This document shows positions 25,103 to 33,321 of a stretch of DNA of 45,419 nucleotides, one piece after another. How positions within the stretch are numbered: the first letter of the stretch is position 1; every line of letters starts with the position of its first letter. The translations under genes and the position numbers were made by a program. The notes beneath the pieces are model-generated. The model was not told where the DNA came from. It saw only the letters and a list, made by a program, of their open reading frames with translations, and searched no databases. The stretch is from Alphaproteobacteria bacterium (GTDB taxonomy: Bacteria; Pseudomonadota; Alphaproteobacteria; Rickettsiales; UBA998), in NCBI GenBank assembly GCA_021730835.1, contig JAKFYP010000056.1, forward strand, positions 1 through 45,419. Direction: 5' to 3'.

Positions 25103-26008
25103 ATGGTTTCTCCGGCCCTCTCACGCGAATTATCCGGCATCGCTCTGTTTGTCTTTGCTATGGCCTGTTTTGCCGTCATGAATACGGTGATCCGGGGAAT
25201 GGCGTCCGAGGTTTCCCCCTTTTTTCTGGTTTTTCTGCGCAATGTTATCAGTTGCGCGCTCATGCTGCCCTGGCTGTTGCATCATGGTGTCGGCGGGCTG
25301 GCGACAAAAAGGCTGGGGCGGCATTTCTGGCGGGCCTTTATCGGTATCATCGCAATGGAGACCTGGTTTTATTCGCTGGCGCATATGCCGCTTAACGAGG
25401 CGACGGCGCTGAGCTTTACCGCGCCGCTGTTCGCTGCCGTTTTCGCCGTCCTGCTGCTGGGTGAACGTGTTGGCCCGGCGCGCATCGCCGCGCTGGTGAC
25501 CGGATTCGCCGGAGCGATGCTGATTATCCGTCCGGGTATGGGCGGCTCACAAGGTGCGGCGTTGCTGGTGCTGTTCTCCGCCGCCATGATGGCACTGGCC
25601 GGAACCGTGGTTAAAACCTTAACCGCGACTGATCCGCCCTGGCGCATTGTCACCTATATGAGCGTGTTCATGGTGATTTTTTCCGCGCCTTTGGGGATTC
25701 TGTACTGGCAGGCGCTCAGCCCGGCGCAATGGATCGGGGCGCTGGCCATTGCGGTTTGCTCGACGGCGGCGCAAATGGCTATGGTCAGCTCCTTCATGCG
25801 GGCGGAAGTCATCGTATTAGTGCCGTTCGATTTCATGCGGCTGGTTTTTACCGCCATTCTTGCCTATGTTGTGTTCGGCGAGCCGCTGGGCCCACGGACG
25901 CTGGCAGGGGCTTGCGTGATCGTCGCCAGCGCCGCCTTTATCACCTGGAGAGAAACGAGGAAACGCCATGCCCGCCAGCCTGCCAGCCCGCCATCCGGCC
26001 CCGCATGA
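25103..26008 (+). CDS. EamA/DMT-family exporter
   Basis: A 301-residue integral membrane protein with about ten helices made of two EamA repeats, of the drug/metabolite transporter superfamily. Visible features: N-terminal LFVFAMACFAVMNTVIRGMA, the repeat end EATALSFTAPLFAAVFAVLLLGE, and the second-repeat counterpart VLVPFDFMRLVFTAILAYVVFGEP. Substrates of such carriers are diverse (amino acids, metabolites, drugs) and cannot be read from sequence. I chose ATG 25103 over the TTG at 25088. Its last 41 bases overlap the following ABC permease, suggesting co-transcription. Confidence 0.9.
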   Translation: MVSPALSRELSGIALFVFAMACFAVMNTVIRGMASEVSPFFLVFLRNVISCALMLPWLLHHGVGGLATKRLGRHFWRAFIGIIAMETWFYSLAHMPLNEATALSFTAPLFAAVFAVLLLGERVGPARIAALVTGFAGAMLIIRPGMGGSQGAALLVLFSAAMMALAGTVVKTLTATDPPWRIVTYMSVFMVIFSAPLGILYWQALSPAQWIGALAIAVCSTAAQMAMVSSFMRAEVIVLVPFDFMRLVFTAILAYVVFGEPLGPRTLAGACVIVASAAFITWRETRKRHARQPASPPSGPA

Positions 26009-26795
26009 AACAATCCGCCACCGTGCCCGGCTGCTGACGCAACTGGTCAGGCGCGATACTGCCCAGCGCTATCGGGGGTCGTTGCTGGGCATGTGCTGGT
26101 CATTCCTGACGCCACTTTTGATGCTGGCGGTCTATACGTTCGTGTTTTCGGTCGTATTCCGGGCGCGGTGGAATACTGGCGGGCCACAGGATGATCCGGT
26201 TTCTTTCGCGTTGATTCTGTTTTGCGGGCTTATTGTTCACAGCCTGCTGGCGGAATGTCTGACCCGCGCTCCCGGAATCATTATAATGCACGGCAATTAT
26301 GTGAAAAAAGTCGTGTTCCCGATTGAAATTCTGCCGCTGCTGCCACTGGGGTCGGCTCTGTTTCATTTCACCGTCAGTTTCCTTGTTCTGCTGGCGGCAC
26401 AACTGGCGCTGATCGGGCAGATACACGCAACCGTCCTGTTGTTGCCGCTTGTTCTGACGCCGCTGGTGATTCTGGCCGCAGGCATCTGCTGGGCACTGGC
26501 GGCGCTTGGCGTCTATTTGCGTGACATTGGCCAGCTTTCCGGGTTGCTCGCTACCGTCTTGCTGTTTTTAAGCCCCGTCTTCTATCCGGCGGAAGCGCTG
26601 CCCGAGCATTTCCGTCCGCTTCTCTATGCCAATCCGCTCACGCTGATCATCGAAAACGCCCGCGCCGTCATCCTGTGGGGGAAGCCGCCCGCGTGGAGCG
26701 GGCTGGTCGCTTACGCCGTCTTTGCCGTTTCGTGTGCGTTCGCGGGTTATTTCTGCTTTGCAAAAACCCGTCGCGGTTTTGCCGATGTCCTCTGA
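25968..26795 (+). CDS. ABC-2 type permease, polysaccharide exporter-like
   Basis: A 275-residue inner-membrane permease of the KpsM/Wzm/TagG type that, with an ATPase, exports capsule, O-antigen or similar glycans. The N-terminal amphipathic signature LVRRDTAQRYRGSLLGMCWSFLTPLLMLAVY is diagnostic for this group, followed by six membrane helices; FLSPVFYPAEALPEHFRPLLYANPLTLIIENAR near the C-terminus is also typical. GAGGAAAC lies just before the ATG. The ATP-binding partner (KpsT/Wzt) that usually follows is absent; the next gene is the RTX protein. Either the ATPase is elsewhere or this serves another complex. Confidence 0.9.
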   Translation: MPASLPARHPAPHETIRHRARLLTQLVRRDTAQRYRGSLLGMCWSFLTPLLMLAVYTFVFSVVFRARWNTGGPQDDPVSFALILFCGLIVHSLLAECLTRAPGIIIMHGNYVKKVVFPIEILPLLPLGSALFHFTVSFLVLLAAQLALIGQIHATVLLLPLVLTPLVILAAGICWALAALGVYLRDIGQLSGLLATVLLFLSPVFYPAEALPEHFRPLLYANPLTLIIENARAVILWGKPPAWSGLVAYAVFAVSCAFAGYFCFAKTRRGFADVL

Positions 26796-26810
26796 AAATC
26801 GGCAAAACCG
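26774..26810 (+). terminator. 13-bp perfect hairpin spanning the ABC permease stop
   Basis: CGGTTTTGCCGAT - 11 bases - ATCGGCAAAACCG. The left arm is the last codons of the permease and the loop holds its stop. No T-tract follows, so it could be a terminator with auxiliary factors or an mRNA 3'-end stabiliser. Confidence 0.45.
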
Positions 26811-26875
26811 TGGCAGCATTGCAACAGGCGCAGGCGGGTATATGGGGCATATAGCAAAATCCCTTGCGATAGCAA

Positions 26876-26903
26876 TTGACAAGCATAGTCCCGATTTCCT
26901 AAT
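26876..26903 (+). promoter_or_regulatory. Candidate sigma-70 promoter upstream of the RTX gene
   Basis: TTGACA (26876-26881), 16-base spacer, CCTAAT (4 of 6 matches to TATAAT). It lies in the 288-base gap before the RTX gene, which otherwise shows only a good ribosome-binding site (AAAGGA, about 10 bases before the ATG at 27084). The -35 is perfect, the -10 is poor. Confidence 0.3.
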
Positions 26904-27083
26904 CCTACGGTCAGTGATCCGGGCTGTGCCTGCTCCCGGCAGTTGCCGGTTAAGCAAGATGTCCGCTCACGGAGAGTTTTTGCTTGCAATCGGCAGCGCG
27001 AACGGTACAGTATGACCGCTCGCTCTCTGCATGCAGGGACAACCGGAATAACAGTTAGTTGAACCAAATAAAGGAACAAAGCA

Positions 27084-29387
27084 ATGACGGTATATGACTT
27101 TGATAGCATTGTAGGTCAATCGGTTGCGTTTAGCGCAAGCAGTGACATCCTCGTGCTGACCGGCGATTCAAACCTCTTCAGGTTTGAGCAGTCGGGCTCG
27201 AATACGATCGTAACCCGCCCCAGCACCAGTCACACGGTCACGTTGACCGGTATCACGCCGGCGGCGCTTACCAGCACCAACGTAATCCATACCGGCAGCG
27301 ATTCCACCGCTCTGTTCGGGGATAACAACACCTCCACTGCGGCGGATGGCGTGGCCAACACCATCAGCGTGGCGGCTACCGTTGCTGCGGCTGAAGAGGA
27401 GAATAACCTCGTTTATGGTTTGGGTGGCGGTGACACCATCACCGTCGGTAACGGTAACAACGTGATATTTGGTGGAACCGGCGTTGCCGATTCGACCGAT
27501 GGCGGCGATACCATCACCATCGACGGGACAATTGGCGCGACCAGCGGCAGTAACGTGGTTTACGGAAACGGCGGCAACGATCAGATCACTTTCACCGATC
27601 CGACCGGAGCAGGTCAGACTTCTTCCGTATTCGGCGGTCTGGGCGACGATCAGGTCACGACCGGCGCAGCTACCGGCACGCTGGAAATTCGTGGTAACGG
27701 AGGCAGCGATACGCTCAACGCAACCAACATGACCGGCTCGTTTACCATTTTCGGTGGAAACGGAATTGTTGACAGCACCGATGGCGGCGACACCATCACC
27801 ACCGGTCTGGGTAGCGGTACTGTTTACGGTAACGCTGGTGCGGATACCATTAACATTGCGGCCTTTATCGGCACGGCCAGCCAAAATATTTTCGCTGGTG
27901 CGGGCGATGATATTCTGGCCACGACGGGCGCTTCTGCCGGCGATCTGATGATCTCGGGCAACAGCGGCGGTGATTCCATTAACGTGGCCACCCATGTCGG
28001 CGAAGTTACCGTGTTTGGCGGCAATGGCCTTCAGGACAGCACGGACGGCAATGACAGCATCACGGCAGGTGCAGGAAACGCGGCTCACCGTGCTACCATC
28101 TATGGTAACGCTGGCGCAGATACCATTGTTTCCGCAGCAGCGCTTGCTGCCAGCGAAACCATCGTTGCGTTAGGTGGTTTGGGCGCGGATGTATTCAACA
28201 TCAGCGGCAACCGTTTTGCTAACAGCATTCTGAGCCTGACCGGCAACGAAGGTGACGACATCTACAACATCAACGATACTACACTTAGCAACGGTGATGC
28301 TGCGCTTACTATCACGGATTTTGCTTCCGGCGATATCTTCCGTGTGACGCTTGATGGTGCCGCGAACGCTGACGATCTGTCCGTTACGGGTCTTGGTTCA
28401 AGCGTGATCGTAGAGAATCCGGGTGGTAACTCTGGTACATATGTCTTCCAGAATTACACCGGTGCGTTTTCTGCGACCAATTTTGTTGTCAATGGCGGCA
28501 CGTCTCTCTTTATCACCAATACGGGCGGTACGGCTACTACGCTTACCGGCGGAACGGGTGACGATCAGCTAATTGCCGGTGACAATGGAGATACCCTCTC
28601 TGGCGCGAACGGAACCGACAAGCTGACCGGTGGTACGGGTGTTGACAGCGTTGACGGTGGCGCGGGCGTTGATACCATTGACACGGCGGCCGGTGCGGAT
28701 ACCGCGAACGGCGATGCCGGTGACGATGTGATCTCCGGTGGTGATGGCAACGACACGCTGAACGGCGGTGACGACAACGACACCATTAACGGTCAAAACG
28801 ACAATGACAGCATCACCGGCGGTAACGGAACGGATACCCTGAACGGGAATGCCGGTAACGATACCATTCTCGGTAATGCGGGTGCGGATACCATTGCCGG
28901 TGGCGATGGTAACGACACCATCAATGGTGGTGCTGCGGCTGATTCCATTACTGGTGGAAACGGTGCGGATACGGTTATCTTTGACGAGCCGGCGACCATT
29001 GACGTTGTGGTTGGAACCGAGGCGGTTTTGACAGTGGATATTTTCCACTTCGACAATAGCGCTCTGACGCTGGGAACCACCAACGACACGTTCCAGTCAG
29101 GCGCATTCGGGACGATTGCCTCTAACGGCAACATTCTGGTCGATACCGCTGGTAACCATGCCAACCTTGCTGCTGCCGCTGCGGCGATTGCGGGTAACGC
29201 TGCTATTACCGCGACGCAGGGTATCTTTATCTACGCTGATACCGGTGCGTCGGTGGTGCGGGTGATTCATTCGGATAACCTGGCGGGCGATGGTACGGAG
29301 ACTGAACTGGCACAGTTCACGTCACTGACCACCGGTTTCGCCAATCTTGACACCTTTACCTCCTCCAACTTTGATTTCATTGCATAA
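27084..29387 (+). CDS. RTX calcium-binding secreted protein, S-layer-like
   Basis: A 767-residue Gly/Asp/Asn/Thr-rich protein, probably secreted by the type I system encoded just downstream. I see no Cys or Trp and a single Lys, typical of acidic secreted RTX and S-layer proteins. No Sec signal peptide. Residues 489-634 are a run of calcium-binding nonapeptides (GGDGNDTLNGGDDNDTINGQ; GGNGTDTLNGNAGNDTILGN). Residues about 100-330 carry less regular RTX-like motifs with a 90-residue repeat, each marked by FGGxGxxDSTDGxDxIT at residues 129, 223 and 311. The C-terminal 80 residues, ending in TSSNFDFIA, are the likely uncleaved secretion signal. Gene order RTX-ABC-HlyD matches Caulobacter rsaA-rsaD-rsaE. 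An adhesin is an alternative; there is no protease or lipase motif. Confidence 0.85.
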   Translation: MTVYDFDSIVGQSVAFSASSDILVLTGDSNLFRFEQSGSNTIVTRPSTSHTVTLTGITPAALTSTNVIHTGSDSTALFGDNNTSTAADGVANTISVAATVAAAEEENNLVYGLGGGDTITVGNGNNVIFGGTGVADSTDGGDTITIDGTIGATSGSNVVYGNGGNDQITFTDPTGAGQTSSVFGGLGDDQVTTGAATGTLEIRGNGGSDTLNATNMTGSFTIFGGNGIVDSTDGGDTITTGLGSGTVYGNAGADTINIAAFIGTASQNIFAGAGDDILATTGASAGDLMISGNSGGDSINVATHVGEVTVFGGNGLQDSTDGNDSITAGAGNAAHRATIYGNAGADTIVSAAALAASETIVALGGLGADVFNISGNRFANSILSLTGNEGDDIYNINDTTLSNGDAALTITDFASGDIFRVTLDGAANADDLSVTGLGSSVIVENPGGNSGTYVFQNYTGAFSATNFVVNGGTSLFITNTGGTATTLTGGTGDDQLIAGDNGDTLSGANGTDKLTGGTGVDSVDGGAGVDTIDTAAGADTANGDAGDDVISGGDGNDTLNGGDDNDTINGQNDNDSITGGNGTDTLNGNAGNDTILGNAGADTIAGGDGNDTINGGAAADSITGGNGADTVIFDEPATIDVVVGTEAVLTVDIFHFDNSALTLGTTNDTFQSGAFGTIASNGNILVDTAGNHANLAAAAAAIAGNAAITATQGIFIYADTGASVVRVIHSDNLAGDGTETELAQFTSLTTGFANLDTFTSSNFDFIA

Positions 29388-29409
29388 TCAGAGACTGGAT
29401 TCGGTTTCA

Positions 29410-29439
29410 GGGGGCGGCTTTGAGAGCCGCCCCCTTTTT
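29410..29439 (+). terminator. Strong intrinsic terminator after the RTX gene
   Basis: Perfect 10-bp G+C-rich stem GGGGGCGGCT / AGCCGCCCCC with a 5-base loop, followed by TTTTT and a further T-rich stretch, 22 bases after the RTX stop. It would separate high-level RTX transcription from the transporter genes 170 bases further on, either fully or with partial read-through. Confidence 0.92.
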
Positions 29440-29607
29440 ATTTGCTTTTGCTGTGCATCTGGTGCAAAAACAAACCGTGAAAAACATGAGTCCCACAAAA
29501 ATGTGTATGATCGCCGTTCAAGTAATTTTTATAAGCGGCGTGCGGGATTATGTTGATAAAAACCCGAAAAACACTAAGTCCGGCATTGTCCTGTTGATGG
29601 AAAGAAG

Positions 29608-31341
29608 ATGATAAGAAAAGCAAGAGATTCGCAAGAGTTGCAGCCGTCGCTTAGCAAAATGATAAAAAGGACTCGGCGTTCTCTTTTTTATGCGGCTCTC
29701 TTTAGCCTGTGTTTGAATCTGGTGATGTTGGCCTTGCCGCTTTACTCCCTGCAGGTGCTTGATCGTGTGATGTCCAGCGCCAGTTTGGAAACACTGGTAA
29801 TGCTGACCCTGATTACGCTGGTTGCGTTTGTCTTTTACAGCATCTTTATGGCGGTGCGTGGTTTTATTCTCTCCGGTGTCAGTGAGTGGCTGGATCATTC
29901 AGTAGCACCGCAACTGGTATCTGAAGCGGTGGTGCGTTCCTCCCTCGGTTCCCTGTCTCAGGCAGGGCAATTTCAGCGTGATCTGATGGCAATCAAGAGT
30001 TTTATCTCGGGAGGGCCGCTGGCAACCTTGCTGGATGCACCCTGGTCATTTATTTTTATTTTGGTCATCTATATGATTAACCCCTGGCTTGGCGTGCTGG
30101 CGGTATTCGGGCTGGTGGCGCTGGTGGGGTTTGGCGTTATTAATGAACTGGCAACGCGCAAGGTATTTAAAAAATCAGCGGAGCTTTCGACCAGAAGCCA
30201 GATGCTGGCGGATACGGCCAGCAATAACGCTGAGGCGATAGAGTCGATGGGCATGATGGAGAACGTGCTTGCCAGTTGGCGGCGCTTTCATCAGGAATCG
30301 GGTTATCATCAGTCGGTTGGCACAAGGCGCGGTACGCTTATACAGTCAGTTTCGCGCTTTATTCGCATGGGGATCCAGATTGGCGTGACGGCGGTAGGTG
30401 GTTATCTGGTGTTGCAGCACCAGATGACAGTAGGCGGTATGATTGCCGGGTCTATTCTGGTGGGGCGGGCGCTGGCGCCGTTTGAGGGGGCGATTTCGAT
30501 CTGGAAATCGTGGATTTCAGCCCGTGATGCCTGGGAACGCTTAGGCAAGGCGCTGGGCGCTTCGGATAAGCTGGAGCGTGGTACGGTAGCGTTGCCTGCC
30601 CCGCAGGGCCTGCTGACGGTTGAGAACGTGATTTATACGCCGGTGAAAAATAACCCGATCATCAAGGGGATTAGCTTCAGTATTATGCCGGGTGAGAGCC
30701 TCGGGATCATCGGGCCGAGCGCAGCGGGTAAATCGACGATGGCCAAATTACTGGTCGGCCTGCTGCCGCCTTCGCACGGCGCGATACGGCTGGACGGGGC
30801 GGAGACCTTTAAATGGAACCGCGCCGATTTCGGACAGTATGTCGGTTACCTTCCGCAGCATGTCGATCTATTCGACGGGACGATCAAGGATAACATCGCC
30901 CGCCTGAATTTTGATGCGCCGATGGAAAGTGTGATTGAGGCGGCGCGCAAGGCGCACGTACATGAGCTGATTCTGCGGTTGCCCAACGGGTATGAAACCG
31001 AGTGCGGGATTGGCAATCTGGGCCTCTCTCCCGGACAGCGGCAACGGATCGGGCTGGCGCGGGCGCTATACGGCCAGCCACGGTTTATCGTGCTTGATGA
31101 GCCGAACTCCAATCTGGACGGGGAAGGGGAGCGGGCACTGATTGATACGCTCAAAATCCTGCATGCGGAAAACATTACCACGGTTGTGGTTGCGCACCGC
31201 CCAACGATTGTCTCTACGGTGGATAAGCTGTTGGTGCTGCGTTCGGGCACGATTGAAAAATTTGGGCCGCGTGAAGATATTCTGCGGCAGTATGCGTCGA
31301 CTCAGGTACAGGCGGCGGCGCAAAAAGCAGTATCGGGGTAG
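29608..31341 (+). CDS. Type I secretion ABC transporter, PrtD/RsaD family
   Basis: Inner-membrane ATPase that recognises the C-terminal signal of RTX-type substrates and drives their secretion with an HlyD-type adaptor and an outer-membrane TolC-type channel. 577 residues, standard for PrtD-type (no N-terminal peptidase-like domain). Membrane domain about residues 20-290 (LFSLCLNLVMLALPLYSLQV; DAPWSFIFILVIYMINPWLG). ATPase domain: Walker A GPSAAGKST (about 369), signature LSPGQRQRIGLARAL, Walker B FIVLDEPNSNLD, and the switch His in VVAHRP. GGAAAGAAG lies before the ATG. It sits 220 bases after the RTX gene, past a terminator, and 3 bases before the adaptor gene. Confidence 0.94.
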   Translation: MIRKARDSQELQPSLSKMIKRTRRSLFYAALFSLCLNLVMLALPLYSLQVLDRVMSSASLETLVMLTLITLVAFVFYSIFMAVRGFILSGVSEWLDHSVAPQLVSEAVVRSSLGSLSQAGQFQRDLMAIKSFISGGPLATLLDAPWSFIFILVIYMINPWLGVLAVFGLVALVGFGVINELATRKVFKKSAELSTRSQMLADTASNNAEAIESMGMMENVLASWRRFHQESGYHQSVGTRRGTLIQSVSRFIRMGIQIGVTAVGGYLVLQHQMTVGGMIAGSILVGRALAPFEGAISIWKSWISARDAWERLGKALGASDKLERGTVALPAPQGLLTVENVIYTPVKNNPIIKGISFSIMPGESLGIIGPSAAGKSTMAKLLVGLLPPSHGAIRLDGAETFKWNRADFGQYVGYLPQHVDLFDGTIKDNIARLNFDAPMESVIEAARKAHVHELILRLPNGYETECGIGNLGLSPGQRQRIGLARALYGQPRFIVLDEPNSNLDGEGERALIDTLKILHAENITTVVVAHRPTIVSTVDKLLVLRSGTIEKFGPREDILRQYASTQVQAAAQKAVSG

Positions 31342-31344
31342 GTT

Positions 31345-32778
31345 ATGTCGGAAGTGTCGCTGGTTCAGGCTGAGGGAGAAGAAAAATCGGTTGCAGTGCT
31401 GGCTCGTAAGGGAATCAGGCTGCTTGACCGGGTAGGTGAGTATGTTATGCCGCCCGTGCAGCAGGAGCCGGATTCTCCCGAAGCGATTTCCGGGCGTTCA
31501 ATCCGAGTCGGGATGTTCGCTCTGCTCCTGTTTTTTGGGGTATTTGGGTTATGGTCAGCAATTGCGCCGTTAAACAGCGCAGCAGTAGCCGGTGGGCATG
31601 TCATCCTCGATTCCAACCGTAAAACGATCCAGCATCTTGAGGGTGGTATTATCAAGGAAATTCTCGTCAAGGAGGGCGATAAGGTCAAAAAAGGGGAAGC
31701 GCTGGTGAGGCTCGATGAAACAGCGGCGCAAGCCAGACTGGATTTGCTCAGTGGTCAGAGTATCGCGGCACGGGCGACAGAGGCTCGGCTGCTGGCAGAG
31801 CGTGACAACCGCGAAGACATCGTTTTTCCTGATGATCTGCTCAGGCTGGAACAGACGCACCATGCCGTTGTTGAAGAGAATCTCGATAGCCAGCGTCGCC
31901 TTTTTGACTCCCGGCGCAAAAACGTTGAGGGACAGATAGCGATTTTGCACCAGAAGATAGAGCAGTTTAAGAAGGAAATCGAGGGGCTTAAATCCCAGAA
32001 GAATTCCGCCGACGAACAGATAGGGTTTCTGCAGGAAGAAATAGGCGCAGTGCGTAAATTGCTGGCTTCCGGCAATGCGTCCAAACCCCGCCTGTTGGCG
32101 CTGGAGCGCAATAAGGCGGCGATTGACGGGGAGCGGGGAGATTATGTTGCCAGAATTTCGCGTTCACAGCAAAGCATTGCGGAAGCAGAAATTTCCATGA
32201 TTAACCTGCGCAATGATTTCCTCAACGATGTGGTGGGGGAACTGAGGGAAACGCAGGTGCAAATCGCCGATCTCGAGGAGCGGATACGCGCCAGCGCCGA
32301 TACGGTGGTGCGCATCAACATCCTCGCGCCGATCTCCGGGGTGATTACCGGCCTCAAAGTACATACGCTGGGCGGTGTCATTGCGCCGGGCGAGCCGATT
32401 ATGGATATCGTCCCGCAGGATGACAAGCTGATTGTCGAAGCGAAAGTGCAGCCGAGGGATATTGACGTGGTGCGCGCCGGTCTGATTGCCCGTGTACGCC
32501 TGAGCGCCTATAAGAGCCGGAAAGTACCGCCGGTGGAGGGAACGGTGCAGCAGATTTCCGCAGATCGTTTTCAGGATGAGCGCACCGGTGAAGCATATTA
32601 TCTGGCGCGGATCGAAATCAGCTATGATGAGCTGGATAAACTGAAAAAACTGGAGGAAGTGGAACTCTATCCGGGGATGCCGGCGGATGTGCTGATTGTC
32701 ACGGGTTCACGCACTTTCCTGTCTTATATGTTCACCCCGCTTACCGATTCACTCAGCCATGCGTTCCGTGAACAATAA
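31345..32778 (+). CDS. Type I secretion membrane fusion protein, HlyD/PrtE family
   Basis: Periplasmic adaptor linking the ABC transporter to a TolC-type channel. 477 residues: cytoplasmic N-terminus, one membrane helix (about 53-73, VGMFALLLFFGVFGLWSAIA), lipoyl half LEGGIIKEILVKEGDKVKKGEAL, a long coiled-coil hairpin (about residues 130-310, charged heptads), the second lipoyl half IRASADTVVRINILAPISGVI, and a C-terminal beta-barrel part with IDVVRAGLIARVRLSAY. Co-transcribed with the ABC gene, 3-base gap. The outer-membrane channel gene is not adjacent and must be elsewhere, as in many genomes. Confidence 0.94.
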   Translation: MSEVSLVQAEGEEKSVAVLARKGIRLLDRVGEYVMPPVQQEPDSPEAISGRSIRVGMFALLLFFGVFGLWSAIAPLNSAAVAGGHVILDSNRKTIQHLEGGIIKEILVKEGDKVKKGEALVRLDETAAQARLDLLSGQSIAARATEARLLAERDNREDIVFPDDLLRLEQTHHAVVEENLDSQRRLFDSRRKNVEGQIAILHQKIEQFKKEIEGLKSQKNSADEQIGFLQEEIGAVRKLLASGNASKPRLLALERNKAAIDGERGDYVARISRSQQSIAEAEISMINLRNDFLNDVVGELRETQVQIADLEERIRASADTVVRINILAPISGVITGLKVHTLGGVIAPGEPIMDIVPQDDKLIVEAKVQPRDIDVVRAGLIARVRLSAYKSRKVPPVEGTVQQISADRFQDERTGEAYYLARIEISYDELDKLKKLEEVELYPGMPADVLIVTGSRTFLSYMFTPLTDSLSHAFREQ

Positions 32779-32783
32779 ACCAC

Positions 32784-33203
32784 TCAGTGCCCCGCTGCCA
32801 GCAGGTTTTTGATGGTAGCCGGAAAAGAAGAGCGGATTGGTTGAGCCTTGACCCGAAGCCATGCGCACAGGCCTGATTCCATTTGCATGATGGTATCGTT
32901 GAGCATGCGGGCGGTCGGGCAGGAAAGTCGGAACGTATGAATATGACCGCTGGCGTCGGAAAGCGCCATGACGCCGAACTCTTCGGGATTGGAGCTGGTT
33001 TCATTATCCAGCGCAAAATCAGTGGCATGAAATACGGAATTCAGTTCGCGGTACAGTTCAAGCGGATCTTCCGGGCCGTGGGTGTGTGCGTCAACGATGA
33101 CAAGCGCTTCTCCGTTCTTGAAATTGGTCATATGCTTGAAATGATCGAGGCATAGTTCACGACGCCATTCCTTAACAATCTCCAGGGCATCTTCTTCGAG
33201 CAT
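32784..33203 (-). CDS. Unknown small protein
   Basis: A 139-residue soluble protein that I do not recognise. It has an acidic N-terminus (MLEEDALEIVKEWRREL) and contains ALVIVDAHTHGPEDPLELYREL, whose DAHTH string recalls metal hydrolases, but the context and size do not otherwise fit one. A further segment is FGVMALSDASGHIHTFRLSC. No signal peptide or membrane helix. The start is well supported by AAGGAT 7 bases before the ATG. Convergent with the HlyD gene (5-base gap) and divergent from astB across an AT-rich 118-base region; a function linked to secretion is possible but unsupported. Confidence 0.6.
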   Translation of the reverse strand: MLEEDALEIVKEWRRELCLDHFKHMTNFKNGEALVIVDAHTHGPEDPLELYRELNSVFHATDFALDNETSSNPEEFGVMALSDASGHIHTFRLSCPTARMLNDTIMQMESGLCAWLRVKAQPIRSSFPATIKNLLAAGH

Positions 33204-33321
33204 GATCTGATCCTTATTTGTTAAATAAATGTTTAATCGTACTTTTCATGATTACTGAATACTATTATATCAATAATTATACAAATGTTCCACATTATTT
33301 TAACTATTTATTAATACTAAC
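33204..33321. promoter_or_regulatory. AT-rich divergent intergenic region
   Basis: 118 bases, conspicuously AT-rich against its surroundings, between the divergent starts of the small unknown gene and astB, so it probably holds both promoters. I see a partial palindrome TTAAATAAATGTTTAA but no clear -35/-10 pair. There is no Shine-Dalgarno before astB. Confidence 0.4.

Noticed and set aside
26722..27015. 97-residue open frame across the ABC permease end and intergenic region
   Set aside because: It overlaps the permease, has unlikely composition and no start signal; treated as intergenic.
29420..29611. 63-residue open frame between the RTX and ABC genes
   Set aside because: It starts inside the terminator stem, has no ribosome-binding site and no family resemblance.
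32784..33203. Possible metal hydrolase from the string DAHTH
   Set aside because: The protein is only 139 residues and lacks any further metal-ligand motif; the string is probably coincidental.
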